From positions 1 through 64,000 of the forward strand of contig NZ_CP031148.1 of assembly GCF_003342675.1 (NCBI RefSeq): DNA of 64,000 nt, given 5' to 3'. The stretch is from Haloplanus rubicundus (GTDB taxonomy: Archaea > Halobacteriota > Halobacteria > Halobacteriales > Haloferacaceae). A program made the position numbers and the translations under genes. A model generated the notes under the pieces. That model did no database searches, was not told the origin of the DNA, and worked only from the letters and a program-made list of their open reading frames with translations. Positions 8,903 through 18,213 of the stretch are shown here, piece by piece. How positions within the stretch are numbered: position 1 is the first letter of the stretch; each line of letters starts with the position of its first letter.

Positions 8903-10224
8903 CGGTTCCCACCACTCCGACCGCCGGAGTTACCGGGACTGTCGTCGTCGTTTCCGGCGCCGTCCGAGCCGTCACCGTCTCCGGCATCGCCCGAGTTCCC
9001 CGGGCTGTCGTCCGAGTCGTCATCGTTCCCCGCGCCGTCTGCGTTCCCCGAGCTATCGTCCGATCCGTCGCCGTTAGCGTCGGAGTCGTCGCCGTTTCCT
9101 GCGTCATCCGAATTTCCCGGGCTGTCGTCCGATCCGTCGCCGTTAGCGTCGGAGTCGTCGCCGTTTCCTGCGTCATCCGAATTTCCCGGGCTGTCGTCCG
9201 ATCCGTCGCCGTTAGCGTCGGAGTCGTCGCCGTTTCCTGCGTCATCCGAATTTCCCGGGCTGTCGTCCGATCCGTCATCCTCCACTCCGTCACCGTTTCC
9301 CGCGTCATCCGAGTTTCCCGGGCTATCACCCGAATTTCCCGCGTCATCCGAGTTTCCCGGGCCGTCCTCCGAGTCGTCTTCCTCACCGTTCCTCGCCTCG
9401 TCCGGTGGGCCGGCAGTCTCCGACCGGTTCCCGGCACCGGCGTTCCCGTCGCCGTTCCCGGCGTCCTCGGGTGGACCGGTTCGCTCCGCGTTCCCGTCGC
9501 CGTTCCCGGCGTCCTCGGGTGGGCCGGTTCGCTCCGCGTTCCCGTCGCCGTTCCCGGCGTCCTCGGGTGGACCGGTTCGCTCCGCGTTCTCACGATCGTC
9601 TTCGTCGTCGCCGGCGACCTGACGCGCGATTTCGGCCACTTCCGGGCCGCGGAGTTCGTCGGCGTCCTCACGCAGTCGATCGATCTCCTCCCGGTTCACG
9701 CCGCGGGCTTCGAGCGCGGCGTCGGGAAGGTCACGGGTAACCGCCTCGCTGGAGTCGAGTTTGGTCCGTACTGACCGGATCTGGGCGGCCGTGATCGCCA
9801 TCCGGGCGCGGTACTCGCCGGTCGAGATGTCGCCCGACCGTCGCGCCTCCCGGAGGGCGGTCTGGGTCTCGCGCAGGTTGCGAAGTCGATCGCGGGCGGT
9901 GTTGAGTTCCGTCGCCACGACGGCGGCCTTCGAGGTGTTGGACTCGGCGCGGTCGACCCGTGTCGCCAGCGTCCGCTCCTCGAGTTCGCCGTCGATTTCG
10001 GCCCCCTGAACGCCCACGACGCCGGCGAGGCGCTGGCCGGGCGCGAGTGTCTCGGACCCGTTCGCCGAGCCGTTCGTCGTCTGCGGTGCCACGCCGCCGT
10101 CAGCAGTCGTCACCGTCGCCGTCGCCGTCGCTCCCCCGAGCGCCGACGCCGGTAGCGCCACCGCGCTGACGGTGACGACGACGACGAGCGCGAACGCGAC
10201 GACATCCGGAACGTCTCGGCTCAT
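8899..10224 (-). CDS. Secreted protein with helical domain and Gly/Asn/Asp-rich tandem repeats
   Basis: A 441-residue exported protein of unknown function. The ATG at 10224 gives a plain signal peptide (DVVAFALVVVVTVSAVALP), which an upstream in-frame ATG at 10263 would displace. A helical, coiled-coil-like region (about residues 60-190, rich in Arg, Glu and Ala) is followed by two kinds of repeats: a 16-residue unit containing ERTGPPEDAGNGDGNA, three copies, and a 23-residue unit containing PGNSDDAGNGDDSDANGDGS, several copies. The tail SGGRSGGNR is basic. The repeats are low-complexity and acidic, like surface or matrix proteins. It is coupled to the HalX response regulator. Confidence 0.75.
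   Translation of the reverse strand: MSRDVPDVVAFALVVVVTVSAVALPASALGGATATATVTTADGGVAPQTTNGSANGSETLAPGQRLAGVVGVQGAEIDGELEERTLATRVDRAESNTSKAAVVATELNTARDRLRNLRETQTALREARRSGDISTGEYRARMAITAAQIRSVRTKLDSSEAVTRDLPDAALEARGVNREEIDRLREDADELRGPEVAEIARQVAGDDEDDRENAERTGPPEDAGNGDGNAERTGPPEDAGNGDGNAERTGPPEDAGNGDGNAGAGNRSETAGPPDEARNGEEDDSEDGPGNSDDAGNSGDSPGNSDDAGNGDGVEDDGSDDSPGNSDDAGNGDDSDANGDGSDDSPGNSDDAGNGDDSDANGDGSDDSPGNSDDAGNGDDSDANGDGSDDSSGNADGAGNDDDSDDSPGNSGDAGDGDGSDGAGNDDDSPGNSGGRSGGNR
9058..9270. repeat. Tandem 69-bp repeats within the secreted-protein gene
   Basis: Three nearly identical 69-bp units begin at about 9061, 9130 and 9199. The period equals 23 codons and keeps frame. More diverged units extend the array on both sides, to about 8930 and 9390. 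Near-identity at DNA level, including synonymous positions, indicates recent unequal exchange or slippage. Confidence 0.9.
9441..9584. repeat. Tandem 48-bp repeats within the secreted-protein gene
   Basis: Three 48-bp units start at 9441, 9489 and 9537 and encode a 16-residue ERTGPPEDAGNGDGNA unit. They differ at only a base or two. They adjoin the 69-bp array but have an unrelated period. Confidence 0.9.
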
Positions 10225-10355
10225 CACGAGCGTTGGTACGTGGGAGTATCCAATAAACCGCATCGAACCTCAAAAACGCTTAACCCGGATTAAACCGGGC
10301 GTAGGGGGAGCTTGAACGAACGTAATCACCGGTTCGAGCCGTGACGGCACCGTTC

Positions 10356-11483
10356 TCACGAGTCGTCGTCGGGGAGTTTCAACACGTTCTCGCGGCCGAG
10401 ACGGAAGCCTTCGAGGCTGCCGTCGTCGCGCAAGTCGCGGACGATCTGACTCGTTCGGGCCTCCGTCCAGTCGAAGGCTTCGACGATTTCTTGCTGTTTG
10501 ACCCGCCCGCCCTGCTCGCGGACGAACTGGAGGACGCGCTCCTCGTTGCTCAGGAGGTCCTCGTCGTCGGCGTCGCCGCCGTTCGCCGCCGGGGTCTCCG
10601 TGCCGTCCGCGTCGTCCGCGTTCTCGCCGAACCGGTCGCGGTAGCGCCACGCGACGGCGCCGACGACGAAGAGGAGTCCGAGCCCGACCAGCGGGAGCAT
10701 CGAGCCGCCGTCCGACGAGGGGGTGGTCGCGCCGCCGTCGCCGTCGCCGCCGCCGCCATCACTACCGTCACCGCCGGCGCCGCCGTCGGCCGTCGTCGTG
10801 ACCGTCGATGCCGGGCGGAGGACGACGCTCGGTTCGCCGGAGACGAAGCTCGTCTCGGCGCCGCGCCAGACGGCCGCGTCGTCCCGGCGTTCGTCCGGCG
10901 CAGGGGCGATATCGTTCGTCGCGTAGGAATCGGGCCACTCGATCACGAGCCGGGTTCGCTCGTCGAGGAAGAGCCCCTCGATGGCGTCGCCGACGCGGAT
11001 CGTATCGCCGTCCACGGCGGCGAAGCCGTCCCAGCGGAACGTGTAGACGACGACGCCGTAGTCGGGCGGCGCTCGCGTCTCGGCTTGCACGTCGAAGTCG
11101 GTGGCGGACATCTCCCGGCCGGTCGCGTTCTCGGACGCGCGGACCGTCGAGCGCATACGCGAGGCGAACCGATCCGAGAAGTTCGAGGGGTTCGACTCGA
11201 TGTCGCGCTGCAGGGACTCGAACGCGGCGGTCGTGTTCTCGTCGTCGAGCCGCGTCCAGTACTGGACGGTCCAAGTCGCCGAGCCGTTCTCGGCGACCGA
11301 GACGATCAGGCGGACGGAGTCGGTGTCGACGCCCTGCTGGGAGACGGCGCCACCGCCGAGCTGGGCGGTCGACGACGAGGACGGCGCCGACGTGACGGCG
11401 CCGAGCACAGGGCCGGCCACCAGCGACAGAAGCAGCACGGCACTCACGACACCCACGAGGCGGTTCGACGAGCGCTTCCTCAT
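10356..11483 (-). CDS. Membrane-anchored protein with extracellular domain and cytoplasmic winged-helix domain
   Basis: A 375-residue protein with a signal peptide (LVGVVSAVLLLSLVAGPVLG), a beta-rich external domain of about 180 residues, a Gly/Asp/Ser-rich linker, one membrane helix (MLPLVGLGLLFVVGAVAW, near residues 268-285) and a C-terminal winged helix (about 315-375, including SNEERVLQFVREQGGRVKQQ). The topology puts a sensor-like domain outside and a putative DNA-binding domain inside, as in other haloarchaeal one-piece membrane regulators. The ligand and target genes are unknown. A gap of about 130 bases separates it from the downstream secreted repeat protein. Confidence 0.8.
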   Translation of the reverse strand: MRKRSSNRLVGVVSAVLLLSLVAGPVLGAVTSAPSSSSTAQLGGGAVSQQGVDTDSVRLIVSVAENGSATWTVQYWTRLDDENTTAAFESLQRDIESNPSNFSDRFASRMRSTVRASENATGREMSATDFDVQAETRAPPDYGVVVYTFRWDGFAAVDGDTIRVGDAIEGLFLDERTRLVIEWPDSYATNDIAPAPDERRDDAAVWRGAETSFVSGEPSVVLRPASTVTTTADGGAGGDGSDGGGGDGDGGATTPSSDGGSMLPLVGLGLLFVVGAVAWRYRDRFGENADDADGTETPAANGGDADDEDLLSNEERVLQFVREQGGRVKQQEIVEAFDWTEARTSQIVRDLRDDGSLEGFRLGRENVLKLPDDDS

Positions 11484-11646
11484 CTGCGTGGCCGTGGTTT
11501 TCCCCCGGTCGTAGATAGGTCTTGCCGCTTGGATCGACGACGGGTCGCTCCACCACCGCTAAATGGGAGCTCGTAATACGCGTGCACATGGCAACGTTAC
11601 TCGGCTCGAGACGGGGACGGACGACGACCGGCACGGGGGGAGTGGC

Positions 11647-13065
11647 GTGACGCGGCGTCGTGCACCCGTCTCGCCGCCGGTCGCACTCACCGTCGCCGGC
11701 AGCGACTCCGGCGGCGGAGCGGGCATTCAGGCCGATCTGAAGACGATGGAGGCCCACGGCGTCTTCGGCACCTCGGTCGTCACCGCCGTCACGGCACAGA
11801 ACACCCGCGGCGTCGAGCGCTCGCACGTCCTCCCGGTCGCGGAGATCAAGGCGCAGTACCGGGCCGTCAACGAGGACTTCGACCTCGGCGCGGTGAAGAC
11901 GGGGATGCTCGCGACCGAACCCGTGATCGACCTCGTGACGGACCGCGCCGCCGCCCTCGACGCGCCGGTCGTCGTCGACCCCGTGATGGTCGCGGCGAGC
12001 GGCGACCGCCTCCTCGACGCGGACGCCGAGGCGGCCTACGCGGACCTGATCGGCGAGGCGACGCTCGCCACGCCGAACGCCGACGAGGCCGCGGTGTTGA
12101 CGGGGATCGATCCGACCGACCGCGAGACGGCACGCGAGGCGGGCGAGGAACTGGTCGGGATGGGGGCCGATGCCGCCCTCGTCAAGGGTGGTCACGTCGG
12201 GGCGGACGACGACACGGTGATCGACACGCTGGTCGTCGACCGCGAGGGACAGGAGTCCCTCGGGCCGTCGGCGGGGAGCGCCGACGACGAGGGGCCGACG
12301 GTCCGCACGTTCGAACACCCCCGCGTCGACACCGACGCCACCCACGGCTCGGGGTGTACGCTGTCGAGCGCCATCGCCGCGCACCTCGCCCACGGGGAGA
12401 CGCTCGAATTCGCCGTCGAGGCGGGGACGGCGTTCATGGAGCGGGCGGTCCGGTACAGCCTCGACGTGGGGCAGGGACCGGGGGCGGTCCACCACCTCGC
12501 CGCGCTGCGCGAGGCCGCCGACCGCCACCGGACGATGACCGACGTGGCCGAGGTGGTCGAGGCGTTCGTCGACCGGGACGTGTCCCGCCTCGTCCCCGAG
12601 GTGGGGATGAACGTCGTCGGCGCGACGGCGTACGCCGAGGCGGTCGGCGAGACGGCCGCCGTCGAGGGGCGGATCACGCGCACGTTCTCCGGCGTCGCGC
12701 CCAACCGCGGCGTCCGCCTCGGCGCCTCCTCGCACGTCGCCCGCTTCCTGCTCGCGGCCCGCGAGTTCGACCCGGACCTCCGCTTCGCGGTCAACTGCCG
12801 CTTCGACGACGAAACCGAGGCGGCGACGGCCGCACTCGACGGCCCCGTCACCGAGTACGACCGCGACGCCGAACCCGACGACGCGAGCGGGACGATGGGC
12901 TGGGGCGCCCGGCAGGCGTTCGGCGCCGTGGACGCCGACGACCCGACGCCCGCCGCCGTCCTCGACCGTGGCGCGGTTGGAAAGGAGGCGATCATCAAGG
13001 TGGTCGGCGAGACGCCCGAGGAGCTTGGCGAGCGGGTGTTCGCGCTGCTGGACGCCGTCGAGTAG
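11647..13065 (+). CDS. thiDN: Bifunctional HMP-phosphate kinase / thiamine-phosphate synthase (ThiD-ThiN)
   Basis: A 472-residue fusion of thiamine biosynthesis. The ThiD half (about 1-270) phosphorylates hydroxymethylpyrimidine phosphate; it shows AGSDSGGGAGIQADLKT near the start and the anion-hole loop HGSGCTLSSA. The C-terminal ThiN half (about 290-470) is the archaeal replacement for ThiE, joining pyrimidine and thiazole moieties; MNVVGATAYA, GRITRTFSG and GAVGKEAIIKVVG are visible. The GTG at 11647 was chosen because it brings the ThiD core close to the N-terminus; an in-frame ATG at 11563 would add 28 poorly conserved residues. The 3' end is partly duplicated downstream. Confidence 0.92.
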   Translation: MTRRRAPVSPPVALTVAGSDSGGGAGIQADLKTMEAHGVFGTSVVTAVTAQNTRGVERSHVLPVAEIKAQYRAVNEDFDLGAVKTGMLATEPVIDLVTDRAAALDAPVVVDPVMVAASGDRLLDADAEAAYADLIGEATLATPNADEAAVLTGIDPTDRETAREAGEELVGMGADAALVKGGHVGADDDTVIDTLVVDREGQESLGPSAGSADDEGPTVRTFEHPRVDTDATHGSGCTLSSAIAAHLAHGETLEFAVEAGTAFMERAVRYSLDVGQGPGAVHHLAALREAADRHRTMTDVAEVVEAFVDRDVSRLVPEVGMNVVGATAYAEAVGETAAVEGRITRTFSGVAPNRGVRLGASSHVARFLLAAREFDPDLRFAVNCRFDDETEAATAALDGPVTEYDRDAEPDDASGTMGWGARQAFGAVDADDPTPAAVLDRGAVGKEAIIKVVGETPEELGERVFALLDAVE

Positions 13066-13128
13066 AACTCGACTTGCAGTCGGACGGGCTCCGACGACGC
13101 CGTCGAATAGGGTTCGACGTGCAACCGG
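13051..13128. repeat. Imperfect tandem duplication of the thiDN 3' end
   Basis: The last codons and stop of thiDN (13051-13083) recur at 13096-13128 with a 45-base period, matching at 26 of 33 positions and including a second DAVE-stop codon series. It lies between thiDN and mutS. Two other genes in this window show the same arrangement. Confidence 0.7.
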
Positions 13129-13203
13129 CCACGGGCCGGTGACGCGGTCGGGTCGGAAGACCCACAGCGTTTTACCCGCCCACGGCCCGGATGGGAGTAG
13201 AGT

Positions 13204-15846
13204 ATGACCGCCGATGGAATCGTCGGGGAGTTCCTCGCCCTGAAGTCGGAGACGGACGCGGATCTGCTGGCGATGCAGTGTGGCGATTTCTACGAGTTCT
13301 TCGCGGAAGACGCCGAGTTCGTGGGCGACGAACTCGACCTGAAGGTGTCCGAGAAGTCCTCCCACGGCTCGACGTATCCGATGGCGGGCGTCCCGGTCGA
13401 CGACCTGACGCCCTACCTGAAGGCGCTGGTCGAACGCGGCTACCGCGTCGCCGTCGCCGACCAGTACGAAACCGACGACGGCCACGCCCGCGAGATAACC
13501 CGCGTCGTCACGCCCGGCACCCTGCTGGAGACGACCGACCCGTCGGCGCAGTTCCTCGCGAGCGTCGTCGCCGTCGACGGCCGCTACGGCCTCGCCCTCG
13601 CCGACGTGACGACCGGCGAGTTCCTCGTGACGACGACGGAGTCGGCGGCGGACGTGCTCGCCGAACTCCACCGCTTCGACCCCGTCGAGGTGTTGCCGGG
13701 GCCGACCGTCCGCGACGAGGAGACGGACCTGCTGGCGCGGGTCCGCGAGCGCACCGACGCGGCGGTGACCGACCACGACGAGGCGGCCTTCGCCCCCGGT
13801 CGGGCCGAGCGCACCCTGCGCGAGCAGTTCGGCGACGCCGCCCTCGACAGCGTCGGCCTGGACCACCGGGCGGGCGTCGCCGCCGCGGGCGCCGTCCTCG
13901 CGTACGTCGAGGAGACGGGCGTGGGCGTCCTCGACGCCATGACGCGCCTGCAGGCGTACGACCCCGGCGACCACCTCGACCTGGATGCCACCACGCAGCG
14001 GAACCTCGAACTCACGGAGACGATGCACGGCGACCGCGGGGGGTCGCTGCTGGCCACGGTCGATCACACCGTGACGAGCGCCGGCCGCCGTCGCCTGCGG
14101 GAGTGGCTGACGCGTCCCCGCCGAGACCGGACGGTCATCGACCGCCGCCTCGACAGCGTTGGCGCGCTGTCGGAGGCGGCGCTGGCCCGCGACCGGGTTC
14201 GGGAGGTGCTGGACGACGCCTACGACCTCGAGCGCCTCGCGGCGAAGGCGACGAGCGGGAGCGCTGACGCCGCCGACTTGCTCAGGGTCCGGGACACCCT
14301 GAGCGTCCTCCCGGCGCTCGCGGAGGCGGTAGCCGACTCGCGGCTCGCGGAGTCGCCGCTTCCCGGCATCGTGAACCGCCCGGACCGCGAGGCGGCGGCG
14401 GACCTCCGGACCGAACTCGACGAGGCGCTAGCCGACGATCCGCCGAAGACGGTGACGGAAGGCGGCCTCCTCCGGCGCGGCTACGACCCCGAACTCGACG
14501 ACCTGTTGGATCGGTACGAGGGGGCACGGGAGTGGCTGGATGGCCTCGCCGACCGCGAGAAGGCGCGGACGGGCATCACCCACCTGCAGGTCGACCGCAA
14601 CAAGACCGACGGCTACTACGTGCAGGTCGGGAAATCGGAGACCGACGACGTGCCCGACGAGTACCGGGAGATCAAGACGCTGAAGAACTCCCGTCGGTAC
14701 ACGACCGACGAGTTGGAGGAGCGGGAGCGGGAGATCCTCCGCTTGGAGGAGGCCCGCGGCGAGTTGGAGTACGACCTGTTTCGGGAGCTTCGGGACCGGG
14801 TGGCCGCCCGCGCCGAACTCCTGCAGGAAGTGGGCCGGACGCTGGCGGCGGTCGACGCCCTCGCCTCGCTCGCGACCCACGCGGTGAGTCAGGACTGGAC
14901 GCGACCGGACGTGGTGGAGTCGGGACCGCTCGTCGTCGAGGCCGGCCGCCACCCGGTCGTCGAGACGACGACGGACTTCGTGCCCAACGACGTGACCCTG
15001 CGCGAGGACCGACGATTTCTGCTGGTGACCGGCCCGAACATGTCGGGCAAGTCGACGTACATGCGGCAGGCGGCGCTGATCGTCCTCCTCGCGCAGGCGG
15101 GGAGTTTCGTCCCCGCTCGCTCCGCGACGGTGGGCGTCGTCGACGGCATCTACACCCGTGTGGGCGCGCTCGACGAACTCGCGGGCGGCCGCTCGACGTT
15201 CATGGTCGAGATGCAGGAGTTGAGCAACATCCTCCACTCCGCGACGGAGGAGTCGCTGGTCGTCCTCGACGAAGTCGGCCGCGGCACCGCCACCTACGAC
15301 GGCATCTCCATCGCGTGGGCGACGACGGAGTACGTCCACAACCAGATCGGCTGTAAGTGCCTGTTCGCCACGCACTACCACGAACTGACGGCCCTCGCGG
15401 ACCACCTGCCGCGCGTGGAGAACGTCCACGTCGCCGTCGCGGGCGACGGTGACGACGGGGACGACGTGACCTTCCTGCGGACCATCGAGGAGGGGCCGAC
15501 CGACCGGAGCTACGGCGTCCACGTCGCGGACCTCGCGGGCGTACCCGGGCCGGTCGTCGACCGCTCGCGGGACGTACTCGACCGCCTCCGGGAGGAGCGA
15601 GCCATCGAGGCGCGGGGGGCGGAGACGGGAAGCGACGGCGAGACGACGCAGGCCGTCTTCGACCTGTCGGCGGGAACGATGCGGACCGGTGCGGACGGCG
15701 GAACGGCGACGGCGGAGACGGAGCCGTCGCTCCCGGCCGACATCGAGGCGGTGCTGGACGAACTCGAAGCGGTGAACGTCGATGAGACGCCGCCAGTCGA
15801 ACTGCTGTCGAAGGTGCAGTCGTGGCAGCGGCGGTTAGAGGATTAA
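13204..15846 (+). CDS. mutS: DNA mismatch repair protein MutS
   Basis: An 880-residue MutS1-type protein that recognises mismatches and recruits MutL. The mismatch-wedge FYEFF motif is at about residues 29-33 (after MQCGD). The Walker A motif GPNMSGKSTYM lies near 612 and Walker B LVVLDEVGRGTATYDG near 682, followed by FATHYHEL. The length is that of bacterial MutS; haloarchaea are thought to have acquired MutS and MutL by transfer. The last four bases overlap the convergent TPP-enzyme gene. mutL lies 3.4 kb downstream on the same strand. Confidence 0.97.
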   Translation: MTADGIVGEFLALKSETDADLLAMQCGDFYEFFAEDAEFVGDELDLKVSEKSSHGSTYPMAGVPVDDLTPYLKALVERGYRVAVADQYETDDGHAREITRVVTPGTLLETTDPSAQFLASVVAVDGRYGLALADVTTGEFLVTTTESAADVLAELHRFDPVEVLPGPTVRDEETDLLARVRERTDAAVTDHDEAAFAPGRAERTLREQFGDAALDSVGLDHRAGVAAAGAVLAYVEETGVGVLDAMTRLQAYDPGDHLDLDATTQRNLELTETMHGDRGGSLLATVDHTVTSAGRRRLREWLTRPRRDRTVIDRRLDSVGALSEAALARDRVREVLDDAYDLERLAAKATSGSADAADLLRVRDTLSVLPALAEAVADSRLAESPLPGIVNRPDREAAADLRTELDEALADDPPKTVTEGGLLRRGYDPELDDLLDRYEGAREWLDGLADREKARTGITHLQVDRNKTDGYYVQVGKSETDDVPDEYREIKTLKNSRRYTTDELEEREREILRLEEARGELEYDLFRELRDRVAARAELLQEVGRTLAAVDALASLATHAVSQDWTRPDVVESGPLVVEAGRHPVVETTTDFVPNDVTLREDRRFLLVTGPNMSGKSTYMRQAALIVLLAQAGSFVPARSATVGVVDGIYTRVGALDELAGGRSTFMVEMQELSNILHSATEESLVVLDEVGRGTATYDGISIAWATTEYVHNQIGCKCLFATHYHELTALADHLPRVENVHVAVAGDGDDGDDVTFLRTIEEGPTDRSYGVHVADLAGVPGPVVDRSRDVLDRLREERAIEARGAETGSDGETTQAVFDLSAGTMRTGADGGTATAETEPSLPADIEAVLDELEAVNVDETPPVELLSKVQSWQRRLED

Positions 15847-17450
15847 TCCAGGTCCGGCCGCGACAGCTCCGTCTCGTGGCACGTGATGAACTCGAGCATG
15901 ACGGGCGTGCCCTCCTCGGTTTTCCGGATGCCGCGCTCGATGGCGTCGGCCACCTCGTTCGGGTCCGTGACCTGTTCGCCGTAGCCGCCGAGACCCTCCG
16001 CGACGGTGGCGAAGTCGCCGCCGAAGGGGGTGTCGTAGCCCGCCATCTCGTAGTTGTTCAGCAGGATCGAGAGGATGGGGAGGTCGTAGCGGACGGCCGT
16101 CTCGAAGTCGAGGCCGGTCATGCCGATGGCGCCGTCGCCCCAGACGTTGATGCAGAGCTTCTCGGGGTGGGCGAGTTTGGCGCCCATCGCGAGGCCGAGG
16201 CCGTAGCCCAGTTGCGTCGTCTTGCCCCAGCCGATGTAGCCGAGGGGTTCCGGGGACTCCCAGAACGGCGCGACGAAGTCGCGGGCGTTGCCGGCGTCGT
16301 GGGTGATGATCGCCTCGGACGCGTCGACGACGTTCGTCAGTTCGTCGATCACGCGGTAGGGGTTGATCGGCGCCTCGTCGGATTCCAGCTTGGGGCGCCA
16401 CTCGTCGAGCCAGGCCTCTTTGACCTCGGCGATTTCGGCGGCCACGTCGTCGGCGCGGCCGCGGGGACCGTCGAGGCGTTCCTCGACTTCGTCGACCATG
16501 GCTTCGAGGACGAGTTTCGCGTCGCCGAGGACGGCGTGGTCCGCCTCCACGTCCTTGTTCACGTCCGTCGCGTCGAGCGTCGAGTGGACGATGGTGTTGT
16601 CCGTCGGAACGGTGATGCCGTAGGCGGTGTCGGTGAAGCTGGTGCCGACGCCGAAGAGGAGGTCACACTCGTCGAGGAAGTGTGCGAGCTGTCCGGGTTC
16701 GCTCTTCGAGCCCGCGCCGAGCGAGAGCCGGTGGTCCTCGGGGAAGGCGCTCTTGCCGTTCAGGCTGGTGGCGACGGGTGCTTCCGTGAGTTCGGCGAGT
16801 TCCTGCAGTGCGTCCCAGCCCTCGGCGTAGTGGACGCCCTGCCCGGCGTAGATGACCGGCCGCTCGGCGTCGAGCAGGCGGTCGACTGCCTCCGAGACGG
16901 CCGCGGGATCGGCGCCGGGACGGGAGGTGATCCCCGGCGTATAGTCGAACGGCTCCACCTCGTGGTAGAAGACGTCTTTCGGCACCTCGACGACGGCGGG
17001 GCGCGGGCGCCCGTTGCGCGCCGCGCTGAACGCGCGGCGGACCGTCTCGGCGACGGCGTCGGCGTCGGTCAGCTGCTCGCAGGACTTCGAGATTTGCTGG
17101 TAGTTGACGAGGGAGCTGAACTTGGGATCGGTGTCGTTGTTCGACTGGTCGTAGCCGGCGGGGAAGGCGACGAGCGGAACCGACTCGCCGTAGGCCTGTG
17201 CGACACCCCCGAAGGAGTTCTCGGTGCCCGGACCGTGCTGACAGGCGAAGACGCCGACGGCGTTGCCCGAGGTGACACGGCTCAGCGCGTCGGCCATGTG
17301 CGCGCCCGTCCGTTCCTGTCGAACGATGATCTTCTGGATGCCCTTCTCCGCGAGCACACCCGTATCGAACAGCGGGTTCGACGGGAACCCGAACACGTAC
17401 TCCACTCCCTCCTCGACGAGGATATCCGCAATCGCTTCCGTGAGGTCCAT
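15843..17450 (-). CDS. Thiamine pyrophosphate-dependent enzyme, acetolactate synthase-like
   Basis: A 535-residue ThDP enzyme with the three usual domains. The N-terminal pyrimidine-binding domain carries the activating glutamate in IVRQERTGAHMAD (Glu46). A central domain follows, then the C-terminal cofactor domain with the GDG-to-NN metal motif (GDGAIGMTGLDF, then LLNN). It resembles the large subunit of acetolactate synthase, but no small subunit or ilvC is adjacent, so it may be another 2-keto-acid decarboxylase or carboligase. The gene is monocistronic and ends in a four-base convergent overlap with mutS. Confidence 0.85.
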   Translation of the reverse strand: MDLTEAIADILVEEGVEYVFGFPSNPLFDTGVLAEKGIQKIIVRQERTGAHMADALSRVTSGNAVGVFACQHGPGTENSFGGVAQAYGESVPLVAFPAGYDQSNNDTDPKFSSLVNYQQISKSCEQLTDADAVAETVRRAFSAARNGRPRPAVVEVPKDVFYHEVEPFDYTPGITSRPGADPAAVSEAVDRLLDAERPVIYAGQGVHYAEGWDALQELAELTEAPVATSLNGKSAFPEDHRLSLGAGSKSEPGQLAHFLDECDLLFGVGTSFTDTAYGITVPTDNTIVHSTLDATDVNKDVEADHAVLGDAKLVLEAMVDEVEERLDGPRGRADDVAAEIAEVKEAWLDEWRPKLESDEAPINPYRVIDELTNVVDASEAIITHDAGNARDFVAPFWESPEPLGYIGWGKTTQLGYGLGLAMGAKLAHPEKLCINVWGDGAIGMTGLDFETAVRYDLPILSILLNNYEMAGYDTPFGGDFATVAEGLGGYGEQVTDPNEVADAIERGIRKTEEGTPVMLEFITCHETELSRPDLD

Positions 17451-17625
17451 GAACTCGTACCCCCTGCCTGGTACATAATGTTATACACTCTATCCTTCAC
17501 GAATAATGCGCGCTCATCCGGATGAAACGCTCGAAAGCGTCGGTAGCGCGTCACGATGAATCCCGGCCGCGGCAACTGGTTCGTCGGACAACAGGACTAT
17601 TTCGCTCCGTGGCGACGTGACGGGT

Positions 17626-18213
17626 ATGACGCACGTAGCCATCGTCGGCGGCGGCCCCGCGGGACTGAGCGCGGCACTGTTCACGGCGAAAAACGGTCTC
17701 GACGCCACGGTGTTCGACACGGACGAGACGTGGATGCACAAGGCCCACCTGTTCAACTACCCCGGCATCGGCTCCATCGGCGGCGACGCGTTCATGCAGG
17801 TAGCCCGCCAGCAGGTCGACGACTTCGGCGTCGACCGGCGACAGGGCGAGGAAGTCACGGGTGTCTCGGCCGACGGCGACGGCTTCACCGTCAGCACCGA
17901 GGACGGCGACCACGACGCCGACTACGTGGTGTTGGCGACGGGCGCCGACCGAAGCCTCGCGGAGGACCTCGGTTGCGAGACGGACGACGACGGCGTCGTG
18001 TCCGTTGGCGTCGAGATGGAGACGAGCGTCGCGGACGCCTACGCCACGGGCGCGATGGTGCGCGCCGAGGAGTGGCAGGCGGTCATCGCTGCGGGCGACG
18101 GCGCCGCCGCCGCGCTCAACATCCTGACCAAGGAGAAAGGCGAACATTACCACGACTTCGACGTGCCGGCGGACGCGACCGAGACGTTCGGCGGGATGGT
18201 CGACGAGGTGTAG
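17626..18213 (+). CDS. Short thioredoxin-reductase-like FAD protein
   Basis: A 195-residue protein with the FAD-binding start THVAIVGGGPAGLSAAL and a second FAD motif (DAYATGAMVRAEEWQAVIAA) near its end. It is little more than the FAD half of thioredoxin reductase: the CxxC redox pair and the NADPH-binding domain are missing. Comparable short flavoproteins are common in haloarchaea and their partners are unknown. The ATG at 17626 places the Rossmann strand at the N-terminus; an in-frame GTG at 17617 is less likely. The 3' end is duplicated directly downstream. Confidence 0.8.
   Translation: MTHVAIVGGGPAGLSAALFTAKNGLDATVFDTDETWMHKAHLFNYPGIGSIGGDAFMQVARQQVDDFGVDRRQGEEVTGVSADGDGFTVSTEDGDHDADYVVLATGADRSLAEDLGCETDDDGVVSVGVEMETSVADAYATGAMVRAEEWQAVIAAGDGAAAALNILTKEKGEHYHDFDVPADATETFGGMVDEV

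Noticed and set aside
8930-9590. CRISPR-like array
   Set aside because: The 69-bp and 48-bp repeats are in frame inside a protein gene, with no unique spacers.
10768-14067. 1,099-residue minus-strand open frame across thiDN and mutS
   Set aside because: It covers two well-supported genes and reads as Arg/Gly-rich shadow sequence.
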